A DNA stretch of 52,102 nt from an uncultured Christensenella sp. (GCA_910578765.1 CAJTRW010000013.1:1-52102), one strand, 5' to 3'; shown: positions 1-8,099, numbered from the stretch's first letter. The notes: a model not told the origin generated them from the letters alone. Translations and numbers: made by a program.

Positions 1-60
1 AATTAATCCGTCCGAAAGTCAATGTACTTTTCGGATACAGTAATACGCGGTTGTTCTATT

Positions 61-173
61 TAGCCTTCCCCCTCTGGGGAAGGTGGACTGACCGTAAGGT
101 CAGGACGGATGAGGGGAGATTAATAAACCCCCTCATCACCGCTACGCGGAGCTGTCTCCCCAAGGAGAAGCCT
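61..173. repeat. multi-stem palindromic intergenic repeat
   Basis: Several perfect hairpins follow each other: CCTTCCCC (64-71) with GGGGAAGG (76-83); TGACC (89-93), loop GTAA, GGTCA (98-102); GATGAGGGG (108-116) with CCCCTCATC (129-137); then CCGC/GCGG near 139-149 and GGAG/CTCC near 148-159. The block is flanked by CCTT (64-67) and a GAAGCC end (167-172). It resembles dispersed non-coding palindromic repeats often seen between genes of gut Firmicutes. No coding potential is evident. The rest of 1-370 holds nothing I recognise. Confidence 0.7.
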
Positions 174-370
174 TTGTTGTAAAGCGCAGGCCGCACAGAA
201 AACTGACGCGCCGATATAGCCATTTGATAGCTGCCCGAAGCTGACAGATATCGTGCAGTATAGCTGCCGTCCGCTCCGGAACGCAGCCAAATAATTTAAA
301 AAACCGCCGCCGCATAATATTTTAACACGGCCTTGTCGGCTTGTCTATGTTTTGAAAAATTTATACATGT

Positions 371-400
371 AAAAAGAGAGCGGTTAAACCGCTCTCTTTT
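371..400 (-). terminator. intrinsic terminator of the 415-1431 lipoprotein gene
   Basis: A 13-bp perfect stem (372-384 with 388-400) has loop TAA and ends in a U run when read on the minus strand. It starts about 15 bp past the stop codon of the lipoprotein gene. Confidence 0.8.
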
Positions 401-414
401 CTCGCTTTGTTTTA

Positions 415-1431
415 TTAAACTACGGGATTTGTTTCGGAATTATTAACGTCACCGATGCCTCCGTTGCCTCCGTTTATTAAGTTTTTAAGCTGTTCGGTAT
501 AATCCGTATACTTTGTCTCGTCTATCTGACCGAGTTCAACGACCGAAGCGGTTGTCTTTAATACAATGCCGCCGTTGAACTTCAACGCCAGTTCCTGTGC
601 CGGTGCGCTTGCCTCCGCGGTCGGCTGTTGGGGAAGCTTTATTTTCATGTCCAGATTCGAATTTAAAGAAAGCTGTTTGAAAGTACCGTTGGAGTCGACA
701 GAAAAGTAAACTTCGAATACGAATTTATTGAAGGACAGATTTTCCTTTACGGCGGTTGCCTGAGTTTCGTCTGTTATATAAGAATCTATAATTGCGTTGA
801 CGGTATCGGCGGACGCGCTTAGTTTAACCTTCCAGCCGTCTTTTTTGTCCACATAAACGCCTACTTTGTATTGTGCCGCAAGCGCAAGTAAATCAACCGA
901 CCCGTCGGTTTCGCCTTCGGTAACCGAAGCAACGCGGGAGGGGAGACTCATAACGCCGTTTATAATCGCCATATAGTCGACTTTGCCGGCAAAGAGGTCG
1001 GTTTCGCCCGACCTAACGTCCGCATAGGCATACGTATCGTTATTGAACACGTTTACGGAGTAATTGCCTTTAAGTTCCTGACCTGCGTATTTCGCGCTGT
1101 ATTCCGTTGCCGCGCTTCCCAATCCCTTTATCGAGTCGGCAGTTTGGTTATAAACATAGTTCAAGCTTAATTTACCGGAAGCGGACATAGCGTCGCCCAT
1201 GTTTACGGAGCCGTCGAAATTTGCTTTGACTTGAAGCCCCAACATAAAGTTTTCCGCCGTAGCGTCTCCGAAATTCAAGTTGAGATTGGAAAAATCCGCC
1301 ATGTCCTGCGCCGTGGCTTCCTTATAGTCGCCCTTTATGGCGTATTCGCTCTCTTTATCATTACAACCGGTGAAAGCAAGCATAGATACGGCGAGCGCCG
1401 CGCCTGCCGAAATTGCCAGAAATTTTTTCAT
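415..1431 (-). CDS. putative lipoprotein of unknown function
   Basis: A 338-residue secreted lipoprotein. The N-terminus has two lysines, a hydrophobic stretch and the lipobox LAFTGC, so signal peptidase II cleavage and membrane anchoring are expected. The open frame extends 37 codons further upstream, but I choose the ATG at 1431 because AAGGAGA lies just before it and the signal peptide starts exactly there; a promoter also lies inside the upstream extension. The mature part is rich in Asn, Ser, Ala and Lys with alternating hydrophobic strands and no catalytic motif I recognise. It could be a beta-rich substrate-binding or structural envelope lipoprotein. It is transcribed alone, divergently from the MntP-like gene, and ends at a hairpin terminator. 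Confidence 0.8.
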   Translation of the reverse strand: MKKFLAISAGAALAVSMLAFTGCNDKESEYAIKGDYKEATAQDMADFSNLNLNFGDATAENFMLGLQVKANFDGSVNMGDAMSASGKLSLNYVYNQTADSIKGLGSAATEYSAKYAGQELKGNYSVNVFNNDTYAYADVRSGETDLFAGKVDYMAIINGVMSLPSRVASVTEGETDGSVDLLALAAQYKVGVYVDKKDGWKVKLSASADTVNAIIDSYITDETQATAVKENLSFNKFVFEVYFSVDSNGTFKQLSLNSNLDMKIKLPQQPTAEASAPAQELALKFNGGIVLKTTASVVELGQIDETKYTDYTEQLKNLINGGNGGIGDVNNSETNPVV

Positions 1432-1461
1432 ATATTTTCTCCTTAAAATAAATTCAGTCAT

Positions 1462-1489
1462 ATTATAATATACATGTGACAATATACAA
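1462..1489 (-). promoter_or_regulatory. sigma-A-type promoter for the lipoprotein gene
   Basis: On the minus strand TTGTAT (1489-1484), a 16-bp spacer and TATAAT (1467-1462) lie about 30 bp upstream of the ATG at 1431. Confidence 0.5.
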
Positions 1490-1600
1490 AATACATAAGT
1501 CAAAACAAGAAATACGTTTTCACAGAAAAACCCGCCGTTCACATAGTATGGAATAGCGGCGCTTTAATTCCGACCGCGTTTTTTACATACGGAGTAAATT

Positions 1601-2194
1601 GTGGTTTTCGACTCAATGGTTTTTGTAAACGGCGTCTTATTCGGCTTTGGGCTTGCGGCGGACGCCTTTTTATTGTCTCTCTCCAACGGTTTGAACTCAC
1701 CGAAGACAAAGCTGCGCAAAATCTGCGCCGCCGCGTCTGTATTCGCTTTTTTTCAGTTTGCAGCGCCAATGTACGGCTGGCTTTGCGTCCATACTTTGGC
1801 TAAAACTTTCGGCGCGCTTGAAAAATATATCGGCTGGGCGGCGTTTGCCATACTTAGCTTTATGGGCTTTAAAACGATTTACGGCGGTATGCTTCAGGGC
1901 GGCGCGGAAAGGGGACTGATGAAGCGCGAGGTTTCGGGAATGTCCGCGCTGATAGTTCAGGCAATGCTGACTTCGGTCGACGCGCTGTCAGTCGGGTTTG
2001 CCGCGTCGGGTATGGATGCGGTAAACGCCGCAATGACGTCGTTGATAATAGCAAGCGTAACGTTCGCGCTTTACGTTGCGGGGTTCAGTATCGGCAAGCG
2101 GTTCGGGGCGGGTTTTGCAAACGGCGCCACGGTGACGGGCGGTTTGATAATGATTGCGATAGGCGCGGAGGCGCTGTTCGGTGTATTAATTTAA
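1601..2194 (+). CDS. mntP: MntP-like manganese efflux pump
   Basis: A 197-residue membrane protein, about the family length. Known members export Mn2+ through six helices with conserved aspartates in helices 1 and 4. Two related half-motifs are visible: LAADAFLLSLSNG near residues 18-30 and LTSVDALSVGFA near 122-133, matching the DAFAVS/DALAVG pattern of the family (DUF204). The start is GTG at 1601, preceded by GGAG at 1591-1594. I see no yybP-ykoY manganese riboswitch in the 169 bp upstream, which is shared with the divergent lipoprotein gene. The first motif is slightly diverged, so the metal specificity is inferred from the family. Confidence 0.8.
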   Translation: MVFDSMVFVNGVLFGFGLAADAFLLSLSNGLNSPKTKLRKICAAASVFAFFQFAAPMYGWLCVHTLAKTFGALEKYIGWAAFAILSFMGFKTIYGGMLQGGAERGLMKREVSGMSALIVQAMLTSVDALSVGFAASGMDAVNAAMTSLIIASVTFALYVAGFSIGKRFGAGFANGATVTGGLIMIAIGAEALFGVLI

Positions 2195-2195
2195 A

Positions 2196-2209
2196 GTTGA
2201 TTAATCAAC
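2196..2209. promoter_or_regulatory. perfect 14-bp palindrome, candidate MarR operator
   Basis: GTTGATTAATCAAC lies directly after the mntP stop codon and 15 bp upstream of the -35 box of the marR gene. MarR dimers bind short palindromes of this kind. No T-run follows, so it is not an intrinsic terminator. Confidence 0.45.
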
Positions 2210-2224
2210 AAGTCTTAAAAATCG

Positions 2225-2253
2225 TTGACAATCGCGCGGGGATAGGGTAAAAT
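2225..2253 (+). promoter_or_regulatory. consensus promoter for marR-degV
   Basis: TTGACA (2225-2230), a 17-bp spacer and TAAAAT (2248-2253) precede the MarR start codon by 32 bp. Confidence 0.75.
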
Positions 2254-2285
2254 TTATGCGTTGATTTTTTACGGAGAAAAAATTT

Positions 2286-2741
2286 ATGGATAAAACGTTC
2301 GAGCATTTTACCATTACCATAATGAAGCTTAACAAGCTTGTCCAGCGCATAAAGATTTTCGAGATGGAGGAGTACGGGCTGAAAGCCATTCACGTTATGT
2401 GCGGTTATTTTTTAAGGGAACATGAGGAAGGTCTTACGGCGACCGAGCTTGCCAAGCATACCTTAGAGGACAAGGCGGCTATTTCCCGCGCGCTGGCGCA
2501 GATGAAGGAAAAGGGCTACGTACGGTACGGTTCCGCAACTTACAACGCCAAGATAAAGCTTACCGACGAAGGCAATAGACTTGCGGACGAAATACTCAGT
2601 AAAGCGGACAGGGCGGTCGAAGCCGGACATGCAGGCTTTAACGGGGAGGAACGCGTCCGCTTTTACGAAACGCTTGAAAGCATAGCGGACAGGCTTGCCG
2701 CATATTACGCGGAACTTTCGGGAGGAAAAGCAAATGGTTAA
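2286..2741 (+). CDS. MarR-family transcriptional regulator
   Basis: A 151-residue winged-helix regulator. The recognition helix region reads LTATELAKHTLEDKAAISRAL (about residues 47-67) and is followed by a wing and the typical KLTDEGNRLADEI segment, as in MarR proteins. GGAG at 2273-2276 serves the ATG at 2286. The gene overlaps the DegV start by 8 nt, so the two are translationally coupled. Because DegV proteins bind fatty acids, and the FabT subgroup of MarR proteins controls fatty acid synthesis from TTGATTATCAA-like sites, a lipid-related role is an attractive inference; the nearby palindrome fits. The effector and target genes cannot be read from the sequence. Confidence 0.85.
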   Translation: MDKTFEHFTITIMKLNKLVQRIKIFEMEEYGLKAIHVMCGYFLREHEEGLTATELAKHTLEDKAAISRALAQMKEKGYVRYGSATYNAKIKLTDEGNRLADEILSKADRAVEAGHAGFNGEERVRFYETLESIADRLAAYYAELSGGKANG

Positions 2742-3582
2742 AATACTGATAGATTCCGCGTCGGATATAGAAAAAGACGAAGCCGACGCGCTCGGCGTGC
2801 ATCTCATTCCGGTCAGGATACGTTTCGGCACGGAGGAGTTTCTCGACGGTATAAATCTTACGCACTCGCGTTTTTTCGAAATGCTTATCGAAAGCGACGA
2901 GCTGCCCCAGACCAGCAGGATTAACGAGTACGAATTTGCCGAAAAATACGGCGAGCTTACCGCGGACGGCTCCGACGTGGTGGTTATAACGATGTCGTCT
3001 AAAATTTCCGGTACGTATTCCGGCGCGGTCAAAGCGGCGAAAGATTTCGGCGGAAAGGTGTACGTGGTCGACAGTCTCAACGCGTGCATAGGCGAAAGAA
3101 TACTTTGCCAATACGCTTTGCGGCTTTTGGGCGAGGGGCTTTCCGCGCGAGAAATAGCCGCGGAGCTGGACGTCAAAAAACATAAAATACAATTGCTTGC
3201 GGTGCTCGATACGTTAAAATATCTCAGAAAGGGCGGGCGTATTTCCGCGGCGGCGGCGTTCACGGGCGAGCTTCTTTCCATTAAACCCGTAATTTCCATC
3301 ATTAAGGGCGAGGTCAAGCTCGTCGGCAAGGCGATAGGCTCTAAAAAGGGCAACAATCTGCTGACGCAGCTTGTGGACAGATGCGGGGGTATAGACTTCG
3401 GCATGCCGTACGGGCTTGTTTATTCGGGCTTGTCGGACGACTATCTTAACAAGTACCTTAACGACAGTGCAAAGCTGTGGAAGGATAATACGGATTTCGT
3501 GCCGTCGTATCTTATCGGTAGTACGATAGGCACGCATATAGGACCGGGCGCCGTCGGCGTTTGCTTTTTCGCAAAGGACTGA
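2734..3582 (+). CDS. DegV-family fatty-acid-binding protein
   Basis: A 282-residue protein of the DegV/FakB family, which holds a fatty acid so that the kinase FakA can phosphorylate it. Visible family marks are DSASDI near the N-terminus, the QTSR motif, SKISGTYSGA, and the LDTLKYLRKGGRIS block, followed by KPVISIIKGEV. I start it at the ATG at 2734 with GGAGG at 2721-2725, inside the end of marR; an upstream in-frame ATG at 2695 has no ribosome site. No fakA is in the window, so the partner must be elsewhere. It forms an operon with marR and ends at the hairpin at 3588. Confidence 0.88.
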   Translation: MVKILIDSASDIEKDEADALGVHLIPVRIRFGTEEFLDGINLTHSRFFEMLIESDELPQTSRINEYEFAEKYGELTADGSDVVVITMSSKISGTYSGAVKAAKDFGGKVYVVDSLNACIGERILCQYALRLLGEGLSAREIAAELDVKKHKIQLLAVLDTLKYLRKGGRISAAAAFTGELLSIKPVISIIKGEVKLVGKAIGSKKGNNLLTQLVDRCGGIDFGMPYGLVYSGLSDDYLNKYLNDSAKLWKDNTDFVPSYLIGSTIGTHIGPGAVGVCFFAKD

Positions 3583-3587
3583 TATGG

Positions 3588-3631
3588 AAGCGTTCCGCGC
3601 TTTAAAAATAAGCGCGGAACGCTTGATTTTT
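3588..3631 (+). terminator. intrinsic terminator of marR-degV
   Basis: A 15-bp perfect stem (3588-3602 with 3610-3624) with loop TAAAAAT is followed by GATTTTT. It begins 5 bp after the degV stop. Confidence 0.8.
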
Positions 3632-3640
3632 GAAAAAAAG

Positions 3641-3669
3641 TTGACAGTATACTCGAAAACTGGTATATT
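3641..3669 (+). promoter_or_regulatory. consensus promoter for the TtcA-like gene
   Basis: TTGACA (3641-3646), a 17-bp spacer and TATATT (3664-3669). The expected transcription start falls at about 3676-3677, right at the ATG of the next gene. Confidence 0.75.
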
Positions 3670-3676
3670 TTTACCG

Positions 3677-4537
3677 ATGACCGATTTTGATAATTACGGA
3701 AGCGGTGCGGACGATATTGCCCGCCGCGCCGAGGAAAGCATAAGAAAGACGTTCCGCAAAAAACTTTTTTCACGTTTCGCAAAAGCTATTGTCGAGTACG
3801 ATTTGATTCAGCCCGACGACAAAATCGCGGTGTGTATTTCGGGCGGAAAGGATTCTTTCGCAATGGCGAAGCTTTTTCAGGAGCTTAAAAGGCACAATAA
3901 AATTCCGTTCGGGCTTAAATTTCTCGTAATGGACCCGGGCTACAACGCGCAGAATTACGCGCTTATAGAAAAGAACGCGCGGCTTTTGGATATTCCGATA
4001 ACCGTATTCAAAACGGATATTTTCGCGGATGTGGAAAGCATAGGCAAGTCGCCGTGCTATCTTTGCGCGAGAATGCGCCGCGGACATTTATATCATGCCG
4101 CAAAGGATCTCGGTTGCAATAAGATAGCGTTGGGACACCATTACGACGACGTTATAGAAACAATTTTAATGGGCATGCTTTACGGCGGACAGATGCAGAC
4201 CATGATGCCTAAACTCAAAAGTGCGAACTTCGAGGGCATGCAGCTTATACGCCCGATGTATCTGATACGCGAACAGCACATAAAGCAGTGGCGGGACTGT
4301 AACGGATTGCAATTCATAAGATGCGCGTGCCGGTTTACAGAAAGGAACGCGGACGGGGAAAATCCCGAAAACGAATCAAAGCGTTTAAAGGTCAAAGAGC
4401 TTATCCGCCGGCTGGAAGCCGAGGACGGCGGAATCGAACAGAATATATTCAGAAGCGTGGAAAACGTCAGTTTAAAGACTGTAATTGCCTATAAGGACAA
4501 AGACGGCGTAAGACACCGTTTTACTGACGACTATTAA
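3677..4537 (+). CDS. TtcA-type tRNA 2-thiocytidine biosynthesis protein
   Basis: A 286-residue PP-loop ATPase. TtcA proteins adenylate C32 of certain tRNAs and insert sulfur using a 4Fe-4S cluster. The PP-loop SGGKDS, the paired cysteines in SPCYLCARMRRG, the ALGHHYDDVIET block and a late cysteine in RCACRF match this family. A longer frame opens at 3584, but that stretch contains the degV terminator and a consensus promoter, so I reject it. The ATG at 3677 has no Shine-Dalgarno sequence and sits at the predicted transcription start, so the message may be leaderless. The exact tRNA base modified is inferred from the family. Confidence 0.82.
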   Translation: MTDFDNYGSGADDIARRAEESIRKTFRKKLFSRFAKAIVEYDLIQPDDKIAVCISGGKDSFAMAKLFQELKRHNKIPFGLKFLVMDPGYNAQNYALIEKNARLLDIPITVFKTDIFADVESIGKSPCYLCARMRRGHLYHAAKDLGCNKIALGHHYDDVIETILMGMLYGGQMQTMMPKLKSANFEGMQLIRPMYLIREQHIKQWRDCNGLQFIRCACRFTERNADGENPENESKRLKVKELIRRLEAEDGGIEQNIFRSVENVSLKTVIAYKDKDGVRHRFTDDY

Positions 4538-4572
4538 ACGCCTTGCGCGTTTTATTATAAAGGGGTACATAT

Positions 4573-6261
4573 ATGAAAAAACTGTTTACCGCATTGATTG
4601 CGGTTGTCATGACGGCGGCGCTTTTTGCCGGCTGTAAAGGCGCGGGCGGCAATAACGGAAATTCGTCCGAAGACACCGGTCCGCTTGCGGGCGTTTCCGC
4701 GGAGATTAAAAACAATCTTTCCGCAGACGGTTACGTAAAGGGCAAAATACCGGATTTTTCCGTTTACGAAAATACCGACTCTTACCGTAAGGTAAAGACT
4801 GCGGACGAGCTTATTTCCGCGTTGGCGGATGCGAAAATCCATTACAGCAACGTATGGGACGACGCGACTTCGACTTACACGCAGGTTCCCGCCGAAGGCT
4901 ATACGCAGGAAAACTTCAAAGGCACGGTCCGCGTCATAGAAATAGAAAACGACTTAAATCTCGGTTATGAAAAACTGAGCGCGGCGGCAAAAAGCAGCGG
5001 CATTGTCGAAGACTTTTCAAGAAAGACTATGTCCAAGCATATTAACGACTTCAATTCCGATACCGTAAAGGAAAACGGTATTTCGCAGATTAAAGTGGAA
5101 AATACGTCCGACCTTCTCGTATATTCGAAAAGCGGAGCTAAGCTAACTCACTGCGGCTTTAAGCTGACCAGCGACAACAACGTGGTTTTCAGGAATCTGG
5201 AATTCGACGAAATCTGGCAGTGGGAGGATTCTCCGCTTACAACCGCTTCCGCCGTAGGCGACTACGACTGGCACGGCTGGGCGTATTTCAAAATAGCTTT
5301 CTGCGGCTACGTCTGGATAGACCATTGCACTTTCGGCAAATCTTACGACGGGCAAATAGACTATTCCAACCCCGATTATTCGGCTAACGCGGGCGTCGCT
5401 TTCCGTGCGCCCTACGGCGCGGACGGCGGCAACGGATTGCACATAAGCTGGTGTAAATTCAACGCGGGCAGCGACGACGCGGACGGTTATATCTATAAAA
5501 TGATGTCCGCGATTGAAAGCGATTATCAGTCCGGCGGCAACGGCTGCCTGTATTACAAGGCGCTGCGCAACGGCGGGGCAACCTTCGAGGATATTTTGTA
5601 CGGACTTGCAATTCCCCAGAAGAAGGGCTTTTTGTGCGGCGACAGCGGCGATAAATACGAATATAACTTAAAACTTCGGGTTTCCTTCGCAAACTGCACG
5701 TTTAAAAATTTGGAGGACAGACTTCCCAAACTCCGCGGCGGAAACGCTTATATGTACAACTGCATCGTGGATAATTCCCAATATTACGCTTACCGCTCTA
5801 AGCTGAAGGCTTTAAACGCCGCTTCGCTTGTAACTGCGGTTAATTCCAAATGGAAGTGCGCGCTTGTGTCGCAGGGCATAGTGTGCGGCAACGGCGGAAG
5901 CGTAAGGGCGGAAAACTGTATTTATTCGGGCATTGACACTTTACTGAAAAACAACGACAACAATACCGCGGAATTGGTAAAGGGCGGATACGAGCTTGTA
6001 AATTGCAGCTACGACAGGACCGGCGACGGCGACGTTTACGTGGGTTCTTCTTCGGACGCGGGCAACAAATTTACCAACAACAATCCAAACATATTAAGCA
6101 CGGAAAACTTTTCCTGGCACACTGCGGACGGCTTGGCGCCGTTTACGGTTTCGGCTGTTTCTCTCGATAAGTTGAAAGACGTTCTTTCCGCAACCGCGTA
6201 CGGTGCGGGAGTGAATGCGTCGCTCGGCGAGCTTTACTTAAAAAACAGCTATTCTGCTTAA
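4573..6261 (+). CDS. secreted pectate lyase-like lipoprotein (PL1 type)
   Basis: A 562-residue protein with a signal peptide and lipobox LFAGC at residues 16-20 or so, hence anchored on the outer face of the membrane. Family 1 pectate lyase marks are present: VWIDHCTFGKSYDGQID in the middle (the vWIDH Ca2+-binding region) and RLPKLRGGNAYMYN later (the RxPxxR catalytic region with the following NN-like turn). These enzymes cleave polygalacturonate by beta-elimination in a parallel beta-helix. AGGGG at 4561-4565 serves the ATG. It stands alone between two hairpins. The catalytic arginine of the RxPxxR motif appears to be present; substrate remains inferred. Confidence 0.82.
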   Translation: MKKLFTALIAVVMTAALFAGCKGAGGNNGNSSEDTGPLAGVSAEIKNNLSADGYVKGKIPDFSVYENTDSYRKVKTADELISALADAKIHYSNVWDDATSTYTQVPAEGYTQENFKGTVRVIEIENDLNLGYEKLSAAAKSSGIVEDFSRKTMSKHINDFNSDTVKENGISQIKVENTSDLLVYSKSGAKLTHCGFKLTSDNNVVFRNLEFDEIWQWEDSPLTTASAVGDYDWHGWAYFKIAFCGYVWIDHCTFGKSYDGQIDYSNPDYSANAGVAFRAPYGADGGNGLHISWCKFNAGSDDADGYIYKMMSAIESDYQSGGNGCLYYKALRNGGATFEDILYGLAIPQKKGFLCGDSGDKYEYNLKLRVSFANCTFKNLEDRLPKLRGGNAYMYNCIVDNSQYYAYRSKLKALNAASLVTAVNSKWKCALVSQGIVCGNGGSVRAENCIYSGIDTLLKNNDNNTAELVKGGYELVNCSYDRTGDGDVYVGSSSDAGNKFTNNNPNILSTENFSWHTADGLAPFTVSAVSLDKLKDVLSATAYGAGVNASLGELYLKNSYSA

Positions 6262-6282
6262 TGACTGCGGCTTAACAAATAA

Positions 6283-6308
6283 GGACATCTCGAAAGAGAT
6301 GTCCCTTT
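6283..6308 (+). terminator. hairpin with GAAA loop, probable terminator
   Basis: GGACATCTC (6283-6291), tetraloop GAAA, GAGATGTCC (6296-6304), then CTTT. The T tract is short, so termination may be partial. Confidence 0.6.
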
Positions 6309-6359
6309 GCTATAAGCAGATAAACGGATAACATATATAAACGAAAGAGGACGGCGAAA

Positions 6360-6914
6360 ATGGAACGCAAATTCAAGGGCAAAAGCTTGTGGGAGTTTCC
6401 CGACGATTATACCGTTGTCGATATAGAAACAAACGGTATGTTTTCGTCCGTGTGCGAAATTATAGAAATTTCCGCCGTAAAATTCAGGGCAAATATAAAG
6501 GTCGGTACATTTTCCACCCTTATAAAGCCTAAGCGTAAAATAGATTGGTTTATTACAAAGCTTACGGGCATTACCGACGCCATGGCGGAAAACGGCGCGG
6601 ACATAACCGAGGCGTTGACGGAATTCAAGCAGTTTGTCAGCGACGATATTTTAGTCGGTTACAACGTAAATTTCGACGTCAATTTTCTGTATGACAATAT
6701 GCTGTATTATTTGTGCGAGCCGCTTACCAACGACTTTGTGGACGTTTTGCGGTTTTCCCGTCGGGCATTGAGAAATATAGAAAACCATAAACAAACCACC
6801 GTAGCGGCGTATTACGGCATATCCGTAGAAGGCGCGCACCGCGCCGAAAAAGATTGCTTGATATGTAACGAAGTATATCAAAATTTACGAAAACTTTTCA
6901 ACGACAATTTGTAA
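6360..6914 (+). CDS. DEDDh 3'-5' exonuclease (DnaQ/PolC epsilon type)
   Basis: A 184-residue exonuclease of the DNA polymerase III epsilon fold. The catalytic set is complete: D21 and E23 in VDIETNG, the aspartate in GYNVNFDVNF, and His/Asp in HRAEKD. As a stand-alone domain it could proofread, or trim DNA or RNA in repair; it is far shorter than PolC. AGAGG at 6346-6350 precedes the ATG. It has no operon partner: a hairpin lies upstream and a separate promoter drives the next gene. Confidence 0.85.
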   Translation: MERKFKGKSLWEFPDDYTVVDIETNGMFSSVCEIIEISAVKFRANIKVGTFSTLIKPKRKIDWFITKLTGITDAMAENGADITEALTEFKQFVSDDILVGYNVNFDVNFLYDNMLYYLCEPLTNDFVDVLRFSRRALRNIENHKQTTVAAYYGISVEGAHRAEKDCLICNEVYQNLRKLFNDNL

Positions 6915-6976
6915 ATACGGTGTGGTAAAGTATTTATTTGCATATTAATTGGTTTGCTTTTCAGTATTTATATCAA

Positions 6977-7005
6977 TTGAAAAAATTTACTTTTGATGAT
7001 ATAAT
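6977..7005 (+). promoter_or_regulatory. promoter for the 7046 gene
   Basis: TTGAAA (6977-6982), a 17-bp spacer and TATAAT (7000-7005), 40 bp before the start codon. Confidence 0.65.
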
Positions 7006-7045
7006 TGAAATAATCTAGTATTATCATTTATTATGGAGCTTACCG

Positions 7046-7825
7046 ATGACAAAAAATCAAATAGCGCAACAACTTATAAACCGTTATAAAACAGGAAATA
7101 CCCAAAGCTCGTTTAACAGCGAAATACAAAATCAATTCATAGCGATGTTTTACAGTGCCGTTAAAGAATTTTTACAGGAATTTATCTTTGATAAACATAA
7201 AGGGCAAAATATTTACGGCATTTCCTTTGAAATCGGTACTCTTTTTCAGTCCGTATATGAAGAGGATTTTGAAACTTACTTATATTTCAACACCGAACAC
7301 GATTACAATAAGCAAATCAAAGATTGCGGGGAAGACGAAAAATTGTATTACCGCTTCGAGCCTTATGCCGAGTGGAACGTGGTAAACGCCAATACAAAAG
7401 CTTTCATGGAATTGCAAAGCTTTTTAATGAAAAATACACTTTGTAACTGTACCAAATATGAACTTTACAAATCTTTGATCGGCAAGAAAGCTTATGAATG
7501 GTTTGATGAAAACTTCTATGAATTTGAAGAAAACTTTAATAAAGAGCGCGCTTTATTCCGTTATTTGATTACATATGTATTAGGCATATTACGGAAAGAG
7601 GGCTTTTGGAAATTACTCGGACTTGAAAAATTATATGTAATCCCGTTTTCCTCAGAAGATGAAATTCCGTTAGAAGAACTTTTTGGCTCATATTTGATTA
7701 TAGATCAAAACTGTCATGCAAATGAAACCGCATATTTAGATTATTTAAATTCATTATCGGAAGAACCCGTAGATAGAAAAAAAGTTATAGACTATTTTAA
7801 CGATTTGCAAAGCAATTTGAAATAA
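7046..7825 (+). CDS. hypothetical AT-rich protein, possibly DUF4303-like
   Basis: A 259-residue soluble protein, acidic and rich in Tyr, Phe, Asn and Glu, without signal peptide or membrane helix. The segment with EEDFETYLYFNTEHDY, a later EPYAEWNV and the general size of the N-terminal half weakly recall DUF4303 proteins, which often occur among toxin-immunity genes; I cannot confirm this. GGAG at 7035-7038 serves the ATG. The gene has its own promoter and terminator and is clearly more AT-rich than its neighbours, next to a tRNA gene, which is suggestive of transfer. No function is assigned. Confidence 0.7.
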   Translation: MTKNQIAQQLINRYKTGNTQSSFNSEIQNQFIAMFYSAVKEFLQEFIFDKHKGQNIYGISFEIGTLFQSVYEEDFETYLYFNTEHDYNKQIKDCGEDEKLYYRFEPYAEWNVVNANTKAFMELQSFLMKNTLCNCTKYELYKSLIGKKAYEWFDENFYEFEENFNKERALFRYLITYVLGILRKEGFWKLLGLEKLYVIPFSSEDEIPLEELFGSYLIIDQNCHANETAYLDYLNSLSEEPVDRKKVIDYFNDLQSNLK

Positions 7826-7833
7826 AAATACAA

Positions 7834-7863
7834 ACCGACTGTAAAGACAGTCGGTATCTTTTT
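7834..7863 (+). terminator. intrinsic terminator after the 7046 gene
   Basis: ACCGACTGT (7834-7842), loop AAAG, ACAGTCGGT (7847-7855), then ATCTTTTT. Confidence 0.85.
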
Positions 7864-7923
7864 GTCTATGATAATTGAAAAGTATATTCCCGTGTAACAG
7901 AAATTATCATATTTAATTTATAA

Positions 7924-7964
7924 AAAAATGGCGTATTTTGTTTAAAGACAAAATACGCCATTTT
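7924..7964 (-). terminator. strong hairpin terminator of tRNA-Ser
   Basis: An 18-bp perfect stem (7924-7941 with 7948-7965) and a 6-nt loop, ending in U residues on the minus strand. Its first base pair abuts the encoded CCA end of the tRNA. It is symmetrical enough to act on both strands. Confidence 0.8.
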
Positions 7965-8055
7965 TGGCGCGGAAGGAGGGATTTGAACCCTCGCTGCAGT
8001 TTCCCGCACTACTCCCTTAGCAGGGGAGCCCCTTCGGCCACTTGGGTACTTCCGC
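7965..8055 (-). tRNA. tRNA-Ser (anticodon GCT)
   Basis: Read on the minus strand, the acceptor arm GCGGAAG (8055-8049) pairs with CTTCCGC (7975-7969). The anticodon arm is CTCCC, loop CTGCTAA, GGGAG, giving anticodon GCT, which reads AGC and AGU. The long variable arm of class II tRNAs and the T arm with GGTTCAAATCC are present. The discriminator is G and CCA is encoded (7967-7965). Confidence 0.95.
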
Positions 8056-8070
8056 ATACCGACGGACTTC

Positions 8071-8099
8071 ACTATATCATAAATTTATTTGTTTGTCAA
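8071..8099 (-). promoter_or_regulatory. promoter of tRNA-Ser
   Basis: On the minus strand TTGACA (8099-8094), a 17-bp spacer and TATAGT (8076-8071), with the tRNA 5' end 16 bp downstream. Confidence 0.8.

Noticed and set aside
1432..1600. yybP-ykoY riboswitch before mntP
   Set aside because: The short divergent region shows no conserved riboswitch core.
2463..3404. 313-codon minus-strand frame opposite marR-degV
   Set aside because: Serine-rich antisense frame; the sense frames show MarR and DegV family motifs.
3584..3676. N-terminal extension of the TtcA-like protein
   Set aside because: The stretch holds a terminator hairpin and a consensus promoter and is not similar to the family start.
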